From NCBI RefSeq assembly GCF_003344965.1, contig NZ_CP031194.1:6572001-6636000 (forward strand): a stretch of 64,000 bases of DNA, read 5' to 3'. The notes below the pieces were generated by a model. The model worked only from the letters and a program-made list of their open reading frames with translations, was not told the origin of the DNA and searched no databases. The position numbers and the translations under genes are program-made. Position 1 is the first letter of the stretch. Each line of letters begins with the position of its first letter. Shown here one piece after another: positions 46,666 to 55,336 of this stretch. Source of the stretch: Streptomyces paludis (GTDB taxonomy: Bacteria > Actinomycetota > Actinomycetes > Streptomycetales > Streptomycetaceae).

Positions 46666-47585
46666 CCGGCCCGATGAACCGCCTCATGAACCGCCCGGCG
46701 AAGCACCCGTCGAAGCGCGCGACCGCCGTCACCGGGCCGACCGCCCTCTACGACGTCCCGGGCCCCAGGACCCGGCGCCGGCACCGCGTCTACGGGGTGG
46801 TGACGACGGCGGCGATCGCCGCGCTCCTCGGCTGGGTGCTCTATCTCCTCTTCGACACCGGCCAGTTCACCGCCGTCAAGTGGTCGCCCTTCGAGTACCG
46901 GGGCATCCAGGACCTGCTGCTGACCGGGCTCGGCAACACCCTCAAGGCGTTCGCGTACGCCGCGGTGCTCTCGCTCGCCCTGGGCGCGGTCCTCGCCTCG
47001 GGGCGGCTCTCCGAGCACCGGCCGGTGCGCTGGGTGGCCACCGCCCTGGTCGAGTTCTTCCGGGCGATGCCCGTACTGGTGATGATCTTCTTCATCTTCG
47101 TGGCGCTCAAGGTGCAGGCCCTGCCCGCGCTCGTGGCGGGACTCACGCTCTACAACGGCTCCGTGCTCGCCGAGGTGTTCCGCACCGGAGTCAACTCGGT
47201 CGAGCGCGGTCAGCGGGAGGCGGCGTACGCGCTGGGCATGCGCAAGACGCAGGTCATGTCGTACGTGCTGGTGCCGCAGGCGGTCCGCGCCATGCTGCCC
47301 ACGATCATCAGCCAGCTGGTGGTCGCTCTCAAGGACACATCGCTGGGATATTTGATCACCTATGAGGAGTTCCTCCATGCCGGAAAGCTCATCGCCTCGA
47401 ATCTCGACTACGATTTGCCGTTCATCCCCGTGGTGATGGTGATTTCACCGATCTACATCGGGATGTGCATGCTGCTCTCCTGGTTCGCCCACTGGCTGGC
47501 CGGGCGGCAGCGGCGCAACCCGAGAACCGATGCCGCGGGTCCCGCCCCGGCATCCCCAGGGACGCTGCTGCCGGGCGCGCAGTAG
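46662..47585 (+). CDS. Amino-acid ABC transporter permease (GluD-like)
   Basis: A 307-residue permease with a basic cytosolic N-terminal tail of about 50 residues, then five to six helices. The coupling loop is GVNSVERGQREAAYALGMRKTQVMSYVLVPQAVRAMLPTIISQLVVALKDTSLGYLITYEEF. The tail and its length match the GluD partner of glutamate importers. The ATG overlaps the first permease stop. The C-terminal 25 residues are Pro/Ala-rich and vary in the family. Confidence 0.9.
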   Translation: MTGPMNRLMNRPAKHPSKRATAVTGPTALYDVPGPRTRRRHRVYGVVTTAAIAALLGWVLYLLFDTGQFTAVKWSPFEYRGIQDLLLTGLGNTLKAFAYAAVLSLALGAVLASGRLSEHRPVRWVATALVEFFRAMPVLVMIFFIFVALKVQALPALVAGLTLYNGSVLAEVFRTGVNSVERGQREAAYALGMRKTQVMSYVLVPQAVRAMLPTIISQLVVALKDTSLGYLITYEEFLHAGKLIASNLDYDLPFIPVVMVISPIYIGMCMLLSWFAHWLAGRQRRNPRTDAAGPAPASPGTLLPGAQ

Positions 47586-47704
47586 CAGCGGTAGAGGTAC
47601 CGGGCAGTGGCCCGCCCGGCGGCAGCCGGAGATCACTTCTCGTACCACGGGGAGAAGGTCAGCTGCGCGCCGGTCGGGCTGTGCCGGGGCCCGGGGAACC
47701 CCCG

Positions 47705-48451
47705 TCAGCCGGTGGACGCCGGGGGCTCCGGCCGCGGCTCGGGGAACGGGGCGAGCGCCTCCCGGGTCACATCCGCCACCAGCTCCACCACATCGGGCCC
47801 GTACGCCTGTGAGTTGACCACCTTCAGCAGCAGACAGAACGACTTGTCGCCGTGCTGCCGCGCCAGCTTCTCGTGGCGGCGGGCGAGATAGCGGGTGGCC
47901 GCCTGGTTGGTGATGGCCCGCTGGCCGCAGAAGAGGAAGACGGGCCGCGCGTCCTCGCCCACGGTCAGCCGCGCCAGCAGGACGTACTCGACGCTGCCGG
48001 ACTCCACCCGGTAGTGGTCCGTGCCGATCCGCAGGGCGCCGCGCTCTGCTCTCGGCTCGGGGTCCGTGTTCATTCTGACCCCCGGCAGCAGGGTCGCCAG
48101 ATGGGCCCCCATCCGGCGATTCGACCCGGGACCGCCGAGGCAGAACTCGCTCTGCTCCCCGAAACCGCGGCGCGCCGTGTCGTGCTGGACGATCTCCGCG
48201 TGTGCCCCGCACTCCTTGATCAGCGCGGCCAGCTCCAGCAGCGCGAAGACGTCGTTGCGGTGCACCGCGCCGTCGCCGCCCGCCTCGCGGTTGACGACCA
48301 GCAGACATGTGGAGTTGCCCGGCAGCCCGAAGAACGCCTGCTTCCGGCGGAGCCGGCGCTGCCAGAGGGAGGTGCGGACGAGCCAGCCGAGCGAGCCGCT
48401 GACCCCGGCGGCGGCGACACCGAGCACGATGTTGCGTATGTCGTCATTCAT
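47705..48451 (-). CDS. Membrane-anchored conserved protein of unknown function
   Basis: A 248-residue protein. One N-terminal helix (residues 7-25, IVLGVAAAGVSGSLGWLVR) is followed by a basic stretch and an alpha/beta cytosolic domain: TCLLVVNREAGGDGAVHRNDVFALLELAALIKECGAHAEIV, SEFCLGGPGSNRRMGAHLATLLPGV and PVFLFCGQRAITNQAATRYLARRHEKLARQHGDKSFCLLLKV. The GGPGSNRRM loop looks like a nucleotide or ligand-binding turn, but I cannot name the family. ATG 48451 gives the helix right at the N-terminus. It is divergent from gamma-glutamyltransferase and convergent with the glutamate importer. Confidence 0.6.
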   Translation of the reverse strand: MNDDIRNIVLGVAAAGVSGSLGWLVRTSLWQRRLRRKQAFFGLPGNSTCLLVVNREAGGDGAVHRNDVFALLELAALIKECGAHAEIVQHDTARRGFGEQSEFCLGGPGSNRRMGAHLATLLPGVRMNTDPEPRAERGALRIGTDHYRVESGSVEYVLLARLTVGEDARPVFLFCGQRAITNQAATRYLARRHEKLARQHGDKSFCLLLKVVNSQAYGPDVVELVADVTREALAPFPEPRPEPPASTG

Positions 48452-48581
48452 GAGCGCGCATGGTAGTCGCGCACGGTCCCGCCGGGGCGAACGCGCGTGC
48501 GGGCGCGGGTGCGGGTGCGCTCCTGACGGGGAGGGGCCGGTGAAGTTACCCTGCGCTGAAGGTTCCTGACTGGAGGTACGG

Positions 48582-50417
48582 ATGCGTCGTTCCGTTGCGC
48601 GGAATGTCTCTGTGGTGGCCGTCGCCGCGGCCATGCTGTCGGTCGGCGCGGCGGCGCCGCCCCCGGGGACCCCCTCGGCGGGGAGCCCCTCCGCCGGGAT
48701 CCCGGCGGCCGGGAAGACACCGGTCGCCACCGGGTACGGGGGAGTGGTCTCCAGCGTCGACGCCGATGCCTCGGCCGCCGGGATCGAGGTGCTCCGGCAG
48801 GGCGGCAACGCGGTGGACGCGGCCGTCGCCACCGCCGCCGCGCTCGGGGTGACCGAGCCGTACTCCGCGGGCATCGGCGGGGGCGGCTACTTCGTCCACT
48901 ACGACGCCAGGTCCCGTACGGTACGGACCATCGACGGCCGGGAGACCGCCCCGAAGTCGGCGGACCGCTCGCTCTTCCTGGAGAACGGCGTCCCGATCCC
49001 GTTCGCGGAGGCGGTCACCAGCGGGCTCGGTGTCGGCACCCCCGGCACCCCCGCCACCTGGGAGACCGCGCTGCGCGCCTGGGGCAGCCGCTCGCTGGCG
49101 CAGGTGCTGAAGCCCGCCGAGCGGATCGCGCGCGACGGCTTCACCGTCGACAGCACGTTCCGCGCCCAGACCCAGTCCAACCAGGCGCGGTTCGCTGACT
49201 TCCCGGACACCGCGAAGCTGTTCCTGCCGGGCGGGCAGCTGCCGGCCGTCGGCTCGGTCTTCAAGAACCCGGACCTGGCCCGCACCTACGCCGAGCTGGG
49301 CCGCAAGGGCACCGACGTGCTCTACCGGGGCGACCTGGGCCGCGACATCGTCCGTACGGTACGGAACCCGCCCGTCGACCCGGCCGCCGCCCGGACCGTA
49401 CGCCCCGGGGATCTGACGGTCAAGGACCTCGCCGCGTACCGCACGAAGCGGCAGGCGCCGACGGAGATCGCGTACCGCGGCCTCGGTGTGTACGGCATGG
49501 CGCCCTCCTCCTCGGGCGGTACGACGGTCGGTGAGGCCCTCAACATCCTGGAGCGCACGGACCTTTCGAAGGCCACCGAGGAGCGGTATCTGCACCGGTT
49601 CATCGAGGCGAGCCGGATCTCGTTCGCGGACCGGGGCCGCTGGGTCGGTGACCCGGCCTTCGAGGACGTACCGGTCAAGGGGCTGCTCTCGCAGCGGTTC
49701 GCGGACTCCCGCGCCTGCCTGATCAAGGACGACGCGGTGCTCAAGAGCCCGCTGGCGCCCGGCGATCCGAGCGATCCCACCCCGTGCGCGACGAGCGGTG
49801 CGGCCGTACCGGACACCTACGAGGGGGAGAGCACCACCCATCTGACGGTCGCCGACAAGTGGGGCAATGTCGTCGCGTACACCCTGACGATCGAGTCGAC
49901 GGGCGGCAGCGCCATCACCGTGCCGGGCCGCGGCTTCCTCCTCAACAACGAGCTGACCGACTTCTCCTTCGCCCCGGCCAACCCGGCCGTCCACGACCCG
50001 AATCTGCCGGGTCCCGGAAAGCGCCCGCGCTCCTCCATGTCCCCGACGATCGTGCTCGACCGGCACGACCGGCCGGTGGTGGCGCTCGGTTCGCCGGGCG
50101 GCGCGACGATCATCACCACCGTCCTCCAGACCCTGACCGGCCATCTCGACCGCGGTATCCCGCTGGTCGACGCGATCGCGGCGCCCCGTGCCAGCCAGCG
50201 CAACGGCGCGGCGACCGAGCTGGAACCGGGGCTGTGGAACAGTCCGGTCCGCGGCCGGCTGGAGGCGCTGGGGCATGTCTTCACCCAGAACGCGGAGATC
50301 GGCGCGGTGACCGGGGTGCAGCGGCTGCCCGACGGCCGCTGGCTGGCGGCGGCGGAGACGGTACGCAGGGGAGGCGGCTCCGCGATGGTCGTCCACCCGT
50401 CGGGCCGTACGCACTGA
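48582..50417 (+). CDS. ggt: Secreted gamma-glutamyltransferase
   Basis: A 611-residue Ntn-hydrolase precursor with a signal peptide (1 to about 25) and a Pro/Gly-rich linker. The large subunit begins ATGYGGVVSSVDADASAAGIEVLRQGGNAVDAAVATAAALGVTEPYSAGIGGGG. Autocleavage before the catalytic Thr should occur in YEGESTTHLTVADKWGNVVAYT, giving the small subunit with TLTIESTGGSAITVPGRGFLLNNELTDFS and the nucleophile partner GKRPRSSMSPTIV. It hydrolyses or transfers gamma-glutamyl groups from extracellular peptides such as gamma-glutamyl compounds. The freed glutamate could enter through the adjacent importer. ATG 48582 has GGAGG 6 bases upstream. Confidence 0.92.
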   Translation: MRRSVARNVSVVAVAAAMLSVGAAAPPPGTPSAGSPSAGIPAAGKTPVATGYGGVVSSVDADASAAGIEVLRQGGNAVDAAVATAAALGVTEPYSAGIGGGGYFVHYDARSRTVRTIDGRETAPKSADRSLFLENGVPIPFAEAVTSGLGVGTPGTPATWETALRAWGSRSLAQVLKPAERIARDGFTVDSTFRAQTQSNQARFADFPDTAKLFLPGGQLPAVGSVFKNPDLARTYAELGRKGTDVLYRGDLGRDIVRTVRNPPVDPAAARTVRPGDLTVKDLAAYRTKRQAPTEIAYRGLGVYGMAPSSSGGTTVGEALNILERTDLSKATEERYLHRFIEASRISFADRGRWVGDPAFEDVPVKGLLSQRFADSRACLIKDDAVLKSPLAPGDPSDPTPCATSGAAVPDTYEGESTTHLTVADKWGNVVAYTLTIESTGGSAITVPGRGFLLNNELTDFSFAPANPAVHDPNLPGPGKRPRSSMSPTIVLDRHDRPVVALGSPGGATIITTVLQTLTGHLDRGIPLVDAIAAPRASQRNGAATELEPGLWNSPVRGRLEALGHVFTQNAEIGAVTGVQRLPDGRWLAAAETVRRGGGSAMVVHPSGRTH

Positions 50418-50447
50418 CAACTGCCCGCAGAACCAACCCTGTTGGGC

Positions 50448-50464
50448 CCGGACACCGGGTCCGG
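50448..50464 (+). terminator. Terminator-like stem after ggt
   Basis: CCGGAC (50448-50453) pairs with GTCCGG (50459-50464) around ACCGG, 30 bases past the gamma-glutamyltransferase stop. Confidence 0.4.
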
Positions 50465-50628
50465 CAGGGGCCGGGGACGCCGTCCGCCACCGCCCTGTCG
50501 ACGAGTTTGAACTCACCGTGGACAAAGTATGGACGGTTCCAACGGTACTTCGTACGCTGGGCGTCGCTCTCGCACGGAACGTACCGCTCCCCGGCCGCGC
50601 TGCCTCGCAGCGCACAGCAGGAGGCAGA

Positions 50629-53600
50629 GTGACGCCCCGCACGCACGTGAGCACCACACAGCGCCGTGGTCCCCGGAGACTCGCCGGAGCCTTCCTCGCG
50701 GCCCTCCTCCTCGGCGGCCTCGCGGCGCCCGGCGCGGAGGCCGACGAGAAACCCTTCGCGGACCTGCCGCCCCAGGAACCCGGTGTCACACTCCGGGTCT
50801 TCGACATCCAGAAGCCGCTGACCAAGCTCTGCGACCTCAAACCGGCCCAGACCCCCAACGTCGACAAGCTGCTCCCGAACATCGACTGGTCCTCCACCGA
50901 GGGCTTCGGCTTCAACGACATGTTCGTGTCGCAGATCACCGCCAACCTCAGCGTCCCCACCGACGGCACCTACACCTTCCGTCTGATCAGCGACGACGGC
51001 TCCCGGCTCTTCATCGGCAACCGCAAGGTCATCGACCACGACGGACTGCACGCCGCCACGCCCAAGGACGGCGAGATCGCCCTCGCGCCCGGCTACCACG
51101 CCCTGCGCATCGACCACTTCGACCGCTACAACGACCAGCAGGTCACCCTCCAGTGGAAGCCACCGGGCGCGACCGCCTTCACCCTCGTCCCGAACTCCGT
51201 GCTCAGCACCGAATCCGGTGTCGTCCGGGTCACCGCCCCCGGCCGCAAGGAGTGCGAGGGCGTCACCGACACCCCCGGCGACGGCCTTCCGCTGACCGCG
51301 GTCAACCCCGGCTACACCCTCACCGATCTGCGCCCCGAGGGCTTCCGGCCGCAGGTCTCCGCGATGGACTGGCTGCCGGACCGCAAGCTCGCCGTGACCA
51401 CCTGGGGCGGCAGCGAGAACACCACGGGCGAGGTCTACCTCCTCGACCAGGTGACCGGGAACACCGGGCCGGACAAGGTCACGTACACGAAGATCGCCGA
51501 AGGTCTCAAAGAGCCGATGGGGATCAAGTACGTCGACGGCAAACTGTATGTCTCGGAGAAGCACCAGCTCACCGAGTTGTCCAACCTGAAGGGCCTCAAC
51601 TCCCCGGACACGATCCGCAAGGTGGCCGAGTGGCCCTACGGCGGCAACTACCACGAGTTCGCCTTCGGACTGCTGTACGAGCACGGGCACTTCTATCTGA
51701 ACCTCTCCGTCTCCATCAACCACGGCGGTGCGACGACCCGTCCGCAGCCCGCCGTGAACCGCGGCACCGCCATCAAGGTCAACAAGCGCACCGGCAAGGT
51801 CACTTACCTGGCCGGTGGTCTGCGTACCCCGAACGGGATCGGCAAGGGCCCGAACGGCGCGCTCTTCGTCACCGACAACCAGGGCGGCTGGCTGCCCGCC
51901 TCCAAGCTGCTCCACATCAAGAAGGAGAGGTTCTTCAACCACTTCACCGAACCGGCCGGGCCGTACGACGACCGGACGGCCACCAAGCCGGTCCTCTGGC
52001 TGCCGCAGAACGAGATAGCCAACTCGCCCAGCACACCGATGCTGCTGGAGAAGGGCCCCTTCGCCGGACAGATGCTCATCGGCGATGTCACCTACGGCGG
52101 ACTCCAGCGCGCCGATCTGGAGAAGGTGAAGGGCGAGTACCAGGGCGCGCTGTTCCGGCACACCCAGGGCCTGGAGGCCGGTGTCAGCCGGATCAGCACC
52201 GGCCCGGACGGCGCGATCTACGTCGGCGGCCTCGGCGCCGAGGGCAACTGGGGCCAGACGGGCAAGCTCCGTTACGGTCTCCAGAAGCTCACCCCGAACG
52301 GCGAGAACCCGTTCGACATCAAGACCATGCGCGCCACCCGCGACGGCTTCGAACTCACCTACACCCAGCCCCTGTCGGAGGAGACGGCCGCCAAACTCGC
52401 CAATGGCGCCTACTCCGTCGAGCAGTGGCGCTACGTCCCCACCCCGTCCTACGGCGGCCCCAAGATCGACGAGGAAGTCCTGCCCGTCACGGCGGCCCGG
52501 CTCTCCGGCGACGGGCGCAAGGTCCGGCTCACCATCCCGGGGCTGAAGACCGACCGGGTGGTGCACCTGCGCTCGCCGCGCCCGTTCGCCTCGGCCACCG
52601 GTGAGGCGCTCTGGTCCACCGAGGCGTGGTACACACTGAACGCGCGCCCCGGCCCCGAGGAGCCCGTCACCTCGTACGACGCCGAGTCGGGGCGGCTGAC
52701 CGGCGGCGCTGACCGGGACACCGAGCACGCCGGCTACACCGGCGGCGGCTTCGTCGACGGCTTCGGTGTCAAGGGCGCCACCGTCACCCTCGACATCAAC
52801 GTGCCCGCCGAGGGCGCGTACGACGTGGCACTGCGCTACGCCAACGGCCCGAACCCCTTCACCGGCACGAAGACCCTGGGGGTGAGTGTCAACGGCGGGG
52901 AGGTCCGGCAGACCAGCCTCCCCCATACCGGCGCCTGGAACCGCTGGGCCACCAAGACCGAGCGGTTCACCCTGCGCAAGGGGCACAACACCCTGACGTA
53001 CGCCAACCGGCCCGAGGACACCGGCCATATCAACCTCGACATGGTCGAGGTACGCCCGCCGGGCAGCCGGATCGACCTGTTCTCCGGCGGCAGTCTCGCC
53101 ACCGACTGGCAGCACACCGACGGCCGCTCCACCACCTGGCCGCACACCGCCGAGAACTCCGTCGAGGTGGCCAGCGGTGACATCCGCACCAAACGGGCCT
53201 TCGGGGACTTCAAGCTGCACGCCGAGTTCCGGGTGCCGCTGATGCCGGACGATGTCACGGGCCAGGCCCGGGGGAACAGCGGGATCTTCCTCCAGGAGCG
53301 GTACGAGATCCAGATCCTGGACTCGTTCGGAACAGCGGGACCCGGCCTGGACACCGCCGGGTCCATCTACAACAAGAAGGCCGCCGACCGGAACATGGCC
53401 ACCGCGCCGGAGACCTGGCAGACGTACGACATCGAGTTCCGCGCGGCCCGCTACGACACCGACGGGCGCAAGACCGAGAACGCCCGGATCAGTGTGGTGT
53501 GGAACGGTGTGCTGGTCCACGACAAGGTGGCGGTGGACGGACCGACCGGCAGCGGCAACGCCGAACTGGCCGCCACGGGCGCGATCCGGCTCCAGGACCA

Positions 53601-53649
53601 CGGCGACAAGGTCCGCTTCCGGAACGTGTGGATCGAACCGCTGGAGTGA
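50629..53649 (+). CDS. Large secreted multidomain protein: PA14, propeller, carbohydrate-binding and DUF1080 domains
   Basis: I start at GTG 50629 because AGGAGG lies 5 bases before it; the frame extends 37 codons upstream without a site. The 1006-residue product has a signal peptide (about 1-38). Next is a PA14-like domain (about 50-165; TANLSVPTDGTYTFRLISDDGSRLFIGNRKVIDHDG), then a six-bladed propeller like glucose/sorbosone dehydrogenases (about 200-560; LRTPNGIGKGPNGALFVTDNQGGWLP). A CBM6/35-like jelly roll (about 640-765) is followed by a C-terminal DUF1080 domain (about 775-1006; GNSGIFLQERYEIQILDSFG). DUF1080 proteins hydrolyse 3-keto-glycosides, so the architecture suggests extracellular processing of a polysaccharide or glycoside. 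Propeller redox activity is not proven by the visible residues. Confidence 0.75.
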   Translation: MTPRTHVSTTQRRGPRRLAGAFLAALLLGGLAAPGAEADEKPFADLPPQEPGVTLRVFDIQKPLTKLCDLKPAQTPNVDKLLPNIDWSSTEGFGFNDMFVSQITANLSVPTDGTYTFRLISDDGSRLFIGNRKVIDHDGLHAATPKDGEIALAPGYHALRIDHFDRYNDQQVTLQWKPPGATAFTLVPNSVLSTESGVVRVTAPGRKECEGVTDTPGDGLPLTAVNPGYTLTDLRPEGFRPQVSAMDWLPDRKLAVTTWGGSENTTGEVYLLDQVTGNTGPDKVTYTKIAEGLKEPMGIKYVDGKLYVSEKHQLTELSNLKGLNSPDTIRKVAEWPYGGNYHEFAFGLLYEHGHFYLNLSVSINHGGATTRPQPAVNRGTAIKVNKRTGKVTYLAGGLRTPNGIGKGPNGALFVTDNQGGWLPASKLLHIKKERFFNHFTEPAGPYDDRTATKPVLWLPQNEIANSPSTPMLLEKGPFAGQMLIGDVTYGGLQRADLEKVKGEYQGALFRHTQGLEAGVSRISTGPDGAIYVGGLGAEGNWGQTGKLRYGLQKLTPNGENPFDIKTMRATRDGFELTYTQPLSEETAAKLANGAYSVEQWRYVPTPSYGGPKIDEEVLPVTAARLSGDGRKVRLTIPGLKTDRVVHLRSPRPFASATGEALWSTEAWYTLNARPGPEEPVTSYDAESGRLTGGADRDTEHAGYTGGGFVDGFGVKGATVTLDINVPAEGAYDVALRYANGPNPFTGTKTLGVSVNGGEVRQTSLPHTGAWNRWATKTERFTLRKGHNTLTYANRPEDTGHINLDMVEVRPPGSRIDLFSGGSLATDWQHTDGRSTTWPHTAENSVEVASGDIRTKRAFGDFKLHAEFRVPLMPDDVTGQARGNSGIFLQERYEIQILDSFGTAGPGLDTAGSIYNKKAADRNMATAPETWQTYDIEFRAARYDTDGRKTENARISVVWNGVLVHDKVAVDGPTGSGNAELAATGAIRLQDHGDKVRFRNVWIEPLE

Positions 53650-53688
53650 GTGGCCCTAGGGCCCGCGGCTTCCCGGCGCACCCGGGCT

Positions 53689-54456
53689 TCACGGTGCTGT
53701 CAGGATCCGCGGGCCCTCGTCGGTGATCGCGACCGTGTGTTCCGTGTGGGCCGCGCGGCTGGCGTCCAGGGTCCGTACCGACCAGCCGTCGCGGGCCGTG
53801 AAGTGACGGTCCGTACCGCTGCTCGTCAGCATCGGCTCGATCGCCAGCACCATCCCGTGGCGCAGCGGCAGACCCCGGCCCGGGCGTCCCTCGTTGGGGA
53901 CGCCCGGGTCCTCGTGCATCGACCGGCCCACCCCGTGGCCGCCGAAGCCGGCCGGGATGCCGTAACCCGCCGCGCGGCACACCCGGCCGACCGCGTGCGC
54001 GATGTCGCCGATGCGGTTGCCGACCACGGCCGCCGCTATGCCGGCCTCCAGCGCGCTGTTCGCCGTGTCGATCAGCCGCAGGTCGTCGGGGCGGGCGCGG
54101 CCGACCGTGAAGCTGATCGCCGCGTCACCGACCCAGCCGCCGAGCACCGCGCCGCAGTCGATGCTCACCAGATCGCCGTCGTGCAGCCGGTAGGGGCCCG
54201 GGATGCCGTGCACGATCACATCGTTGACGGAGGCACAGATCACGGCGGGGAAGGGGGTGGGCGCCCAGGAGGGGTGGTAGTCGAGGAAGGGCGAACCGGC
54301 GCCCGCGCCGCGCAGCACGGCCCGGGCGGTCTCGTCCAGGGAGCGCAGGGTGACGCCCACGGCCGCCGCTTCCCGGACCGCCGCCAGCGCCTGTGCGACG
54401 ATCCGGCCGGCGGCTCGCATGGACTCCAGAGACGCGTCGGTTTTGATCTGCACCAT
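53689..54456 (-). CDS. map: Methionine aminopeptidase, type I
   Basis: A 255-residue pita-bread-fold peptidase. Metal ligands are visible as Asp in SIDCGAVLGGWVGDAAISF (two Asp), His in GHGVGRSMHEDP, Glu in AIEPM and Glu in EHTVAIT. Substrate-pocket Cys/His are in AVICASVNDVIVHGIP. It removes the initiator Met. It stands alone, not next to the ribosomal/secY-adk genes where the housekeeping copy usually sits, so it is probably a second copy. The start may be ATG 54456 or GTG 54453; GAGGGG fits the latter a little better. It is divergent from an HTH gene through a 52-bp palindromic gap. Confidence 0.9.
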   Translation of the reverse strand: MVQIKTDASLESMRAAGRIVAQALAAVREAAAVGVTLRSLDETARAVLRGAGAGSPFLDYHPSWAPTPFPAVICASVNDVIVHGIPGPYRLHDGDLVSIDCGAVLGGWVGDAAISFTVGRARPDDLRLIDTANSALEAGIAAAVVGNRIGDIAHAVGRVCRAAGYGIPAGFGGHGVGRSMHEDPGVPNEGRPGRGLPLRHGMVLAIEPMLTSSGTDRHFTARDGWSVRTLDASRAAHTEHTVAITDEGPRILTAP

Positions 54457-54466
54457 TCCCCTCACT

Positions 54467-54482
54467 GTAGCGGCGCCGCTAC
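54467..54482. promoter_or_regulatory. 16-bp perfect palindrome between map and the HTH gene
   Basis: GTAGCGGCGCCGCTAC occupies the centre of the 52-bp divergent gap, where it would overlap both promoters. It is the likely binding site of the neighbouring XRE-type protein. Confidence 0.55.
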
Positions 54483-54496
54483 CGGGGTGGCGGTAT

Positions 54497-54502
54497 TACA
54501 AT
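54497..54502 (+). promoter_or_regulatory. -10 of a leaderless HTH gene
   Basis: TACAAT lies so that transcription would begin at or next to the ATG at 54509. There is no ribosome site before this ATG. The palindrome at 54467-54482 sits just upstream of, or over, the -35 position. Confidence 0.5.
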
Positions 54503-54508
54503 GACGGA

Positions 54509-54760
54509 ATGGTACGGAATCCCCTCACCCCGGAAGAGCGCGAGCGAGGCGAGCGGCTCGGCCGGCTCCTCCGCGAGGCGCGCGGCCCGCGCAGCATGGT
54601 GGAGATCGCCGCCGTCGCCGGTCTCTCCGCCGAGACGCTCCGCAAGATCGAGACCGGCCGTGCCCCGACGCCCGCCTTCTTCACGGTGGCGGCGCTCGCG
54701 GCGGCGCTGGGCCTGTCGATGGACGAGATCGCGGTGAACTGCGCGCCGGTGCCGGTCTGA
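54509..54760 (+). CDS. Small XRE-family HTH regulator
   Basis: An 83-residue protein that is almost only a Cro/C1-type HTH (RLLREARGPRSMVEIAAVAGLSAETLRKIETGRAPTPAFFTVAALAAALGLSMDEIAV). The start ATG gives VRNPLTPEERERGERLG as leading helix. There is no effector domain, so it may respond to its own level or a protein partner. It is divergent from map with a shared palindrome, and this pairing suggests that it controls the second aminopeptidase and itself. Confidence 0.8.
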   Translation: MVRNPLTPEERERGERLGRLLREARGPRSMVEIAAVAGLSAETLRKIETGRAPTPAFFTVAALAAALGLSMDEIAVNCAPVPV

Positions 54761-54796
54761 TGGCCGTGGCCCGGAGCGACGAGTAGGGTCACGGCC

Positions 54797-55201
54797 GTGA
54801 CCACCCTCGAAGAACTCGGCCGCAGCCGCTACGTGAGTCTCACCACGTACCGCAAGGACGGCACCGGCGTCGCCACACCCGTCTGGCATGTGGTGGACGG
54901 CGGCGAGCTGTTCCTCTGGACCCGCTCGGACTCCTGGAAGGTCAAGCGGATCCGCAACAACGGAAAGGCGCTGGTGACCCCCTGCGACGTACGCGGGCGG
55001 ACCGCGCCGGGAGCGGTGGGTGCCGAAGGCGTGGCACGGCTGCTCGACGCGGCCGGGCTGGACCGGGTGCGCAAGCTGCTCGCCGCCAAGTACGGCTGGC
55101 AGTTCTGGCTGGTCGACCGGCCGGCCATGATCGTGCGCGGCGGCAAGCGCCCGCACACCGGCATCGCCGTCACACTGGATGCCCCGGCCGGAACGGGCTG
55201 A
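54797..55201 (+). CDS. PPOX-class F420-dependent oxidoreductase
   Basis: A 134-residue split-barrel flavin/F420-binding protein of the pyridoxamine-oxidase-like class. It has YVSLTTYRKDGTGVATPVWHVVDGGELFLWTRSDSWKVKRIRNNGKALVTPCDVRGR, containing the strand pair and Lys/Arg residues that bind the F420 phosphate in this family. The C-terminus KYGWQFWLVDRPAMIVRGGKRPHTGIAVTL is typical. It probably reduces an unknown organic substrate with F420H2. The GTG start lies 36 bases after the HTH gene, so co-transcription is possible. Confidence 0.82.
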   Translation: MTTLEELGRSRYVSLTTYRKDGTGVATPVWHVVDGGELFLWTRSDSWKVKRIRNNGKALVTPCDVRGRTAPGAVGAEGVARLLDAAGLDRVRKLLAAKYGWQFWLVDRPAMIVRGGKRPHTGIAVTLDAPAGTG

Positions 55202-55336
55202 CGGGCGAGAGCCGGCGGGTGAGACCGTCGCACCGTGGCGGAAAACTGACTGTAGCCGCGTCGTAACACGGCTAAGGTCAAATGCCTGCGGACCGAAGTG
55301 TCCCCTCCGTGGGGGACTGACACGGACGGGGCAGCC

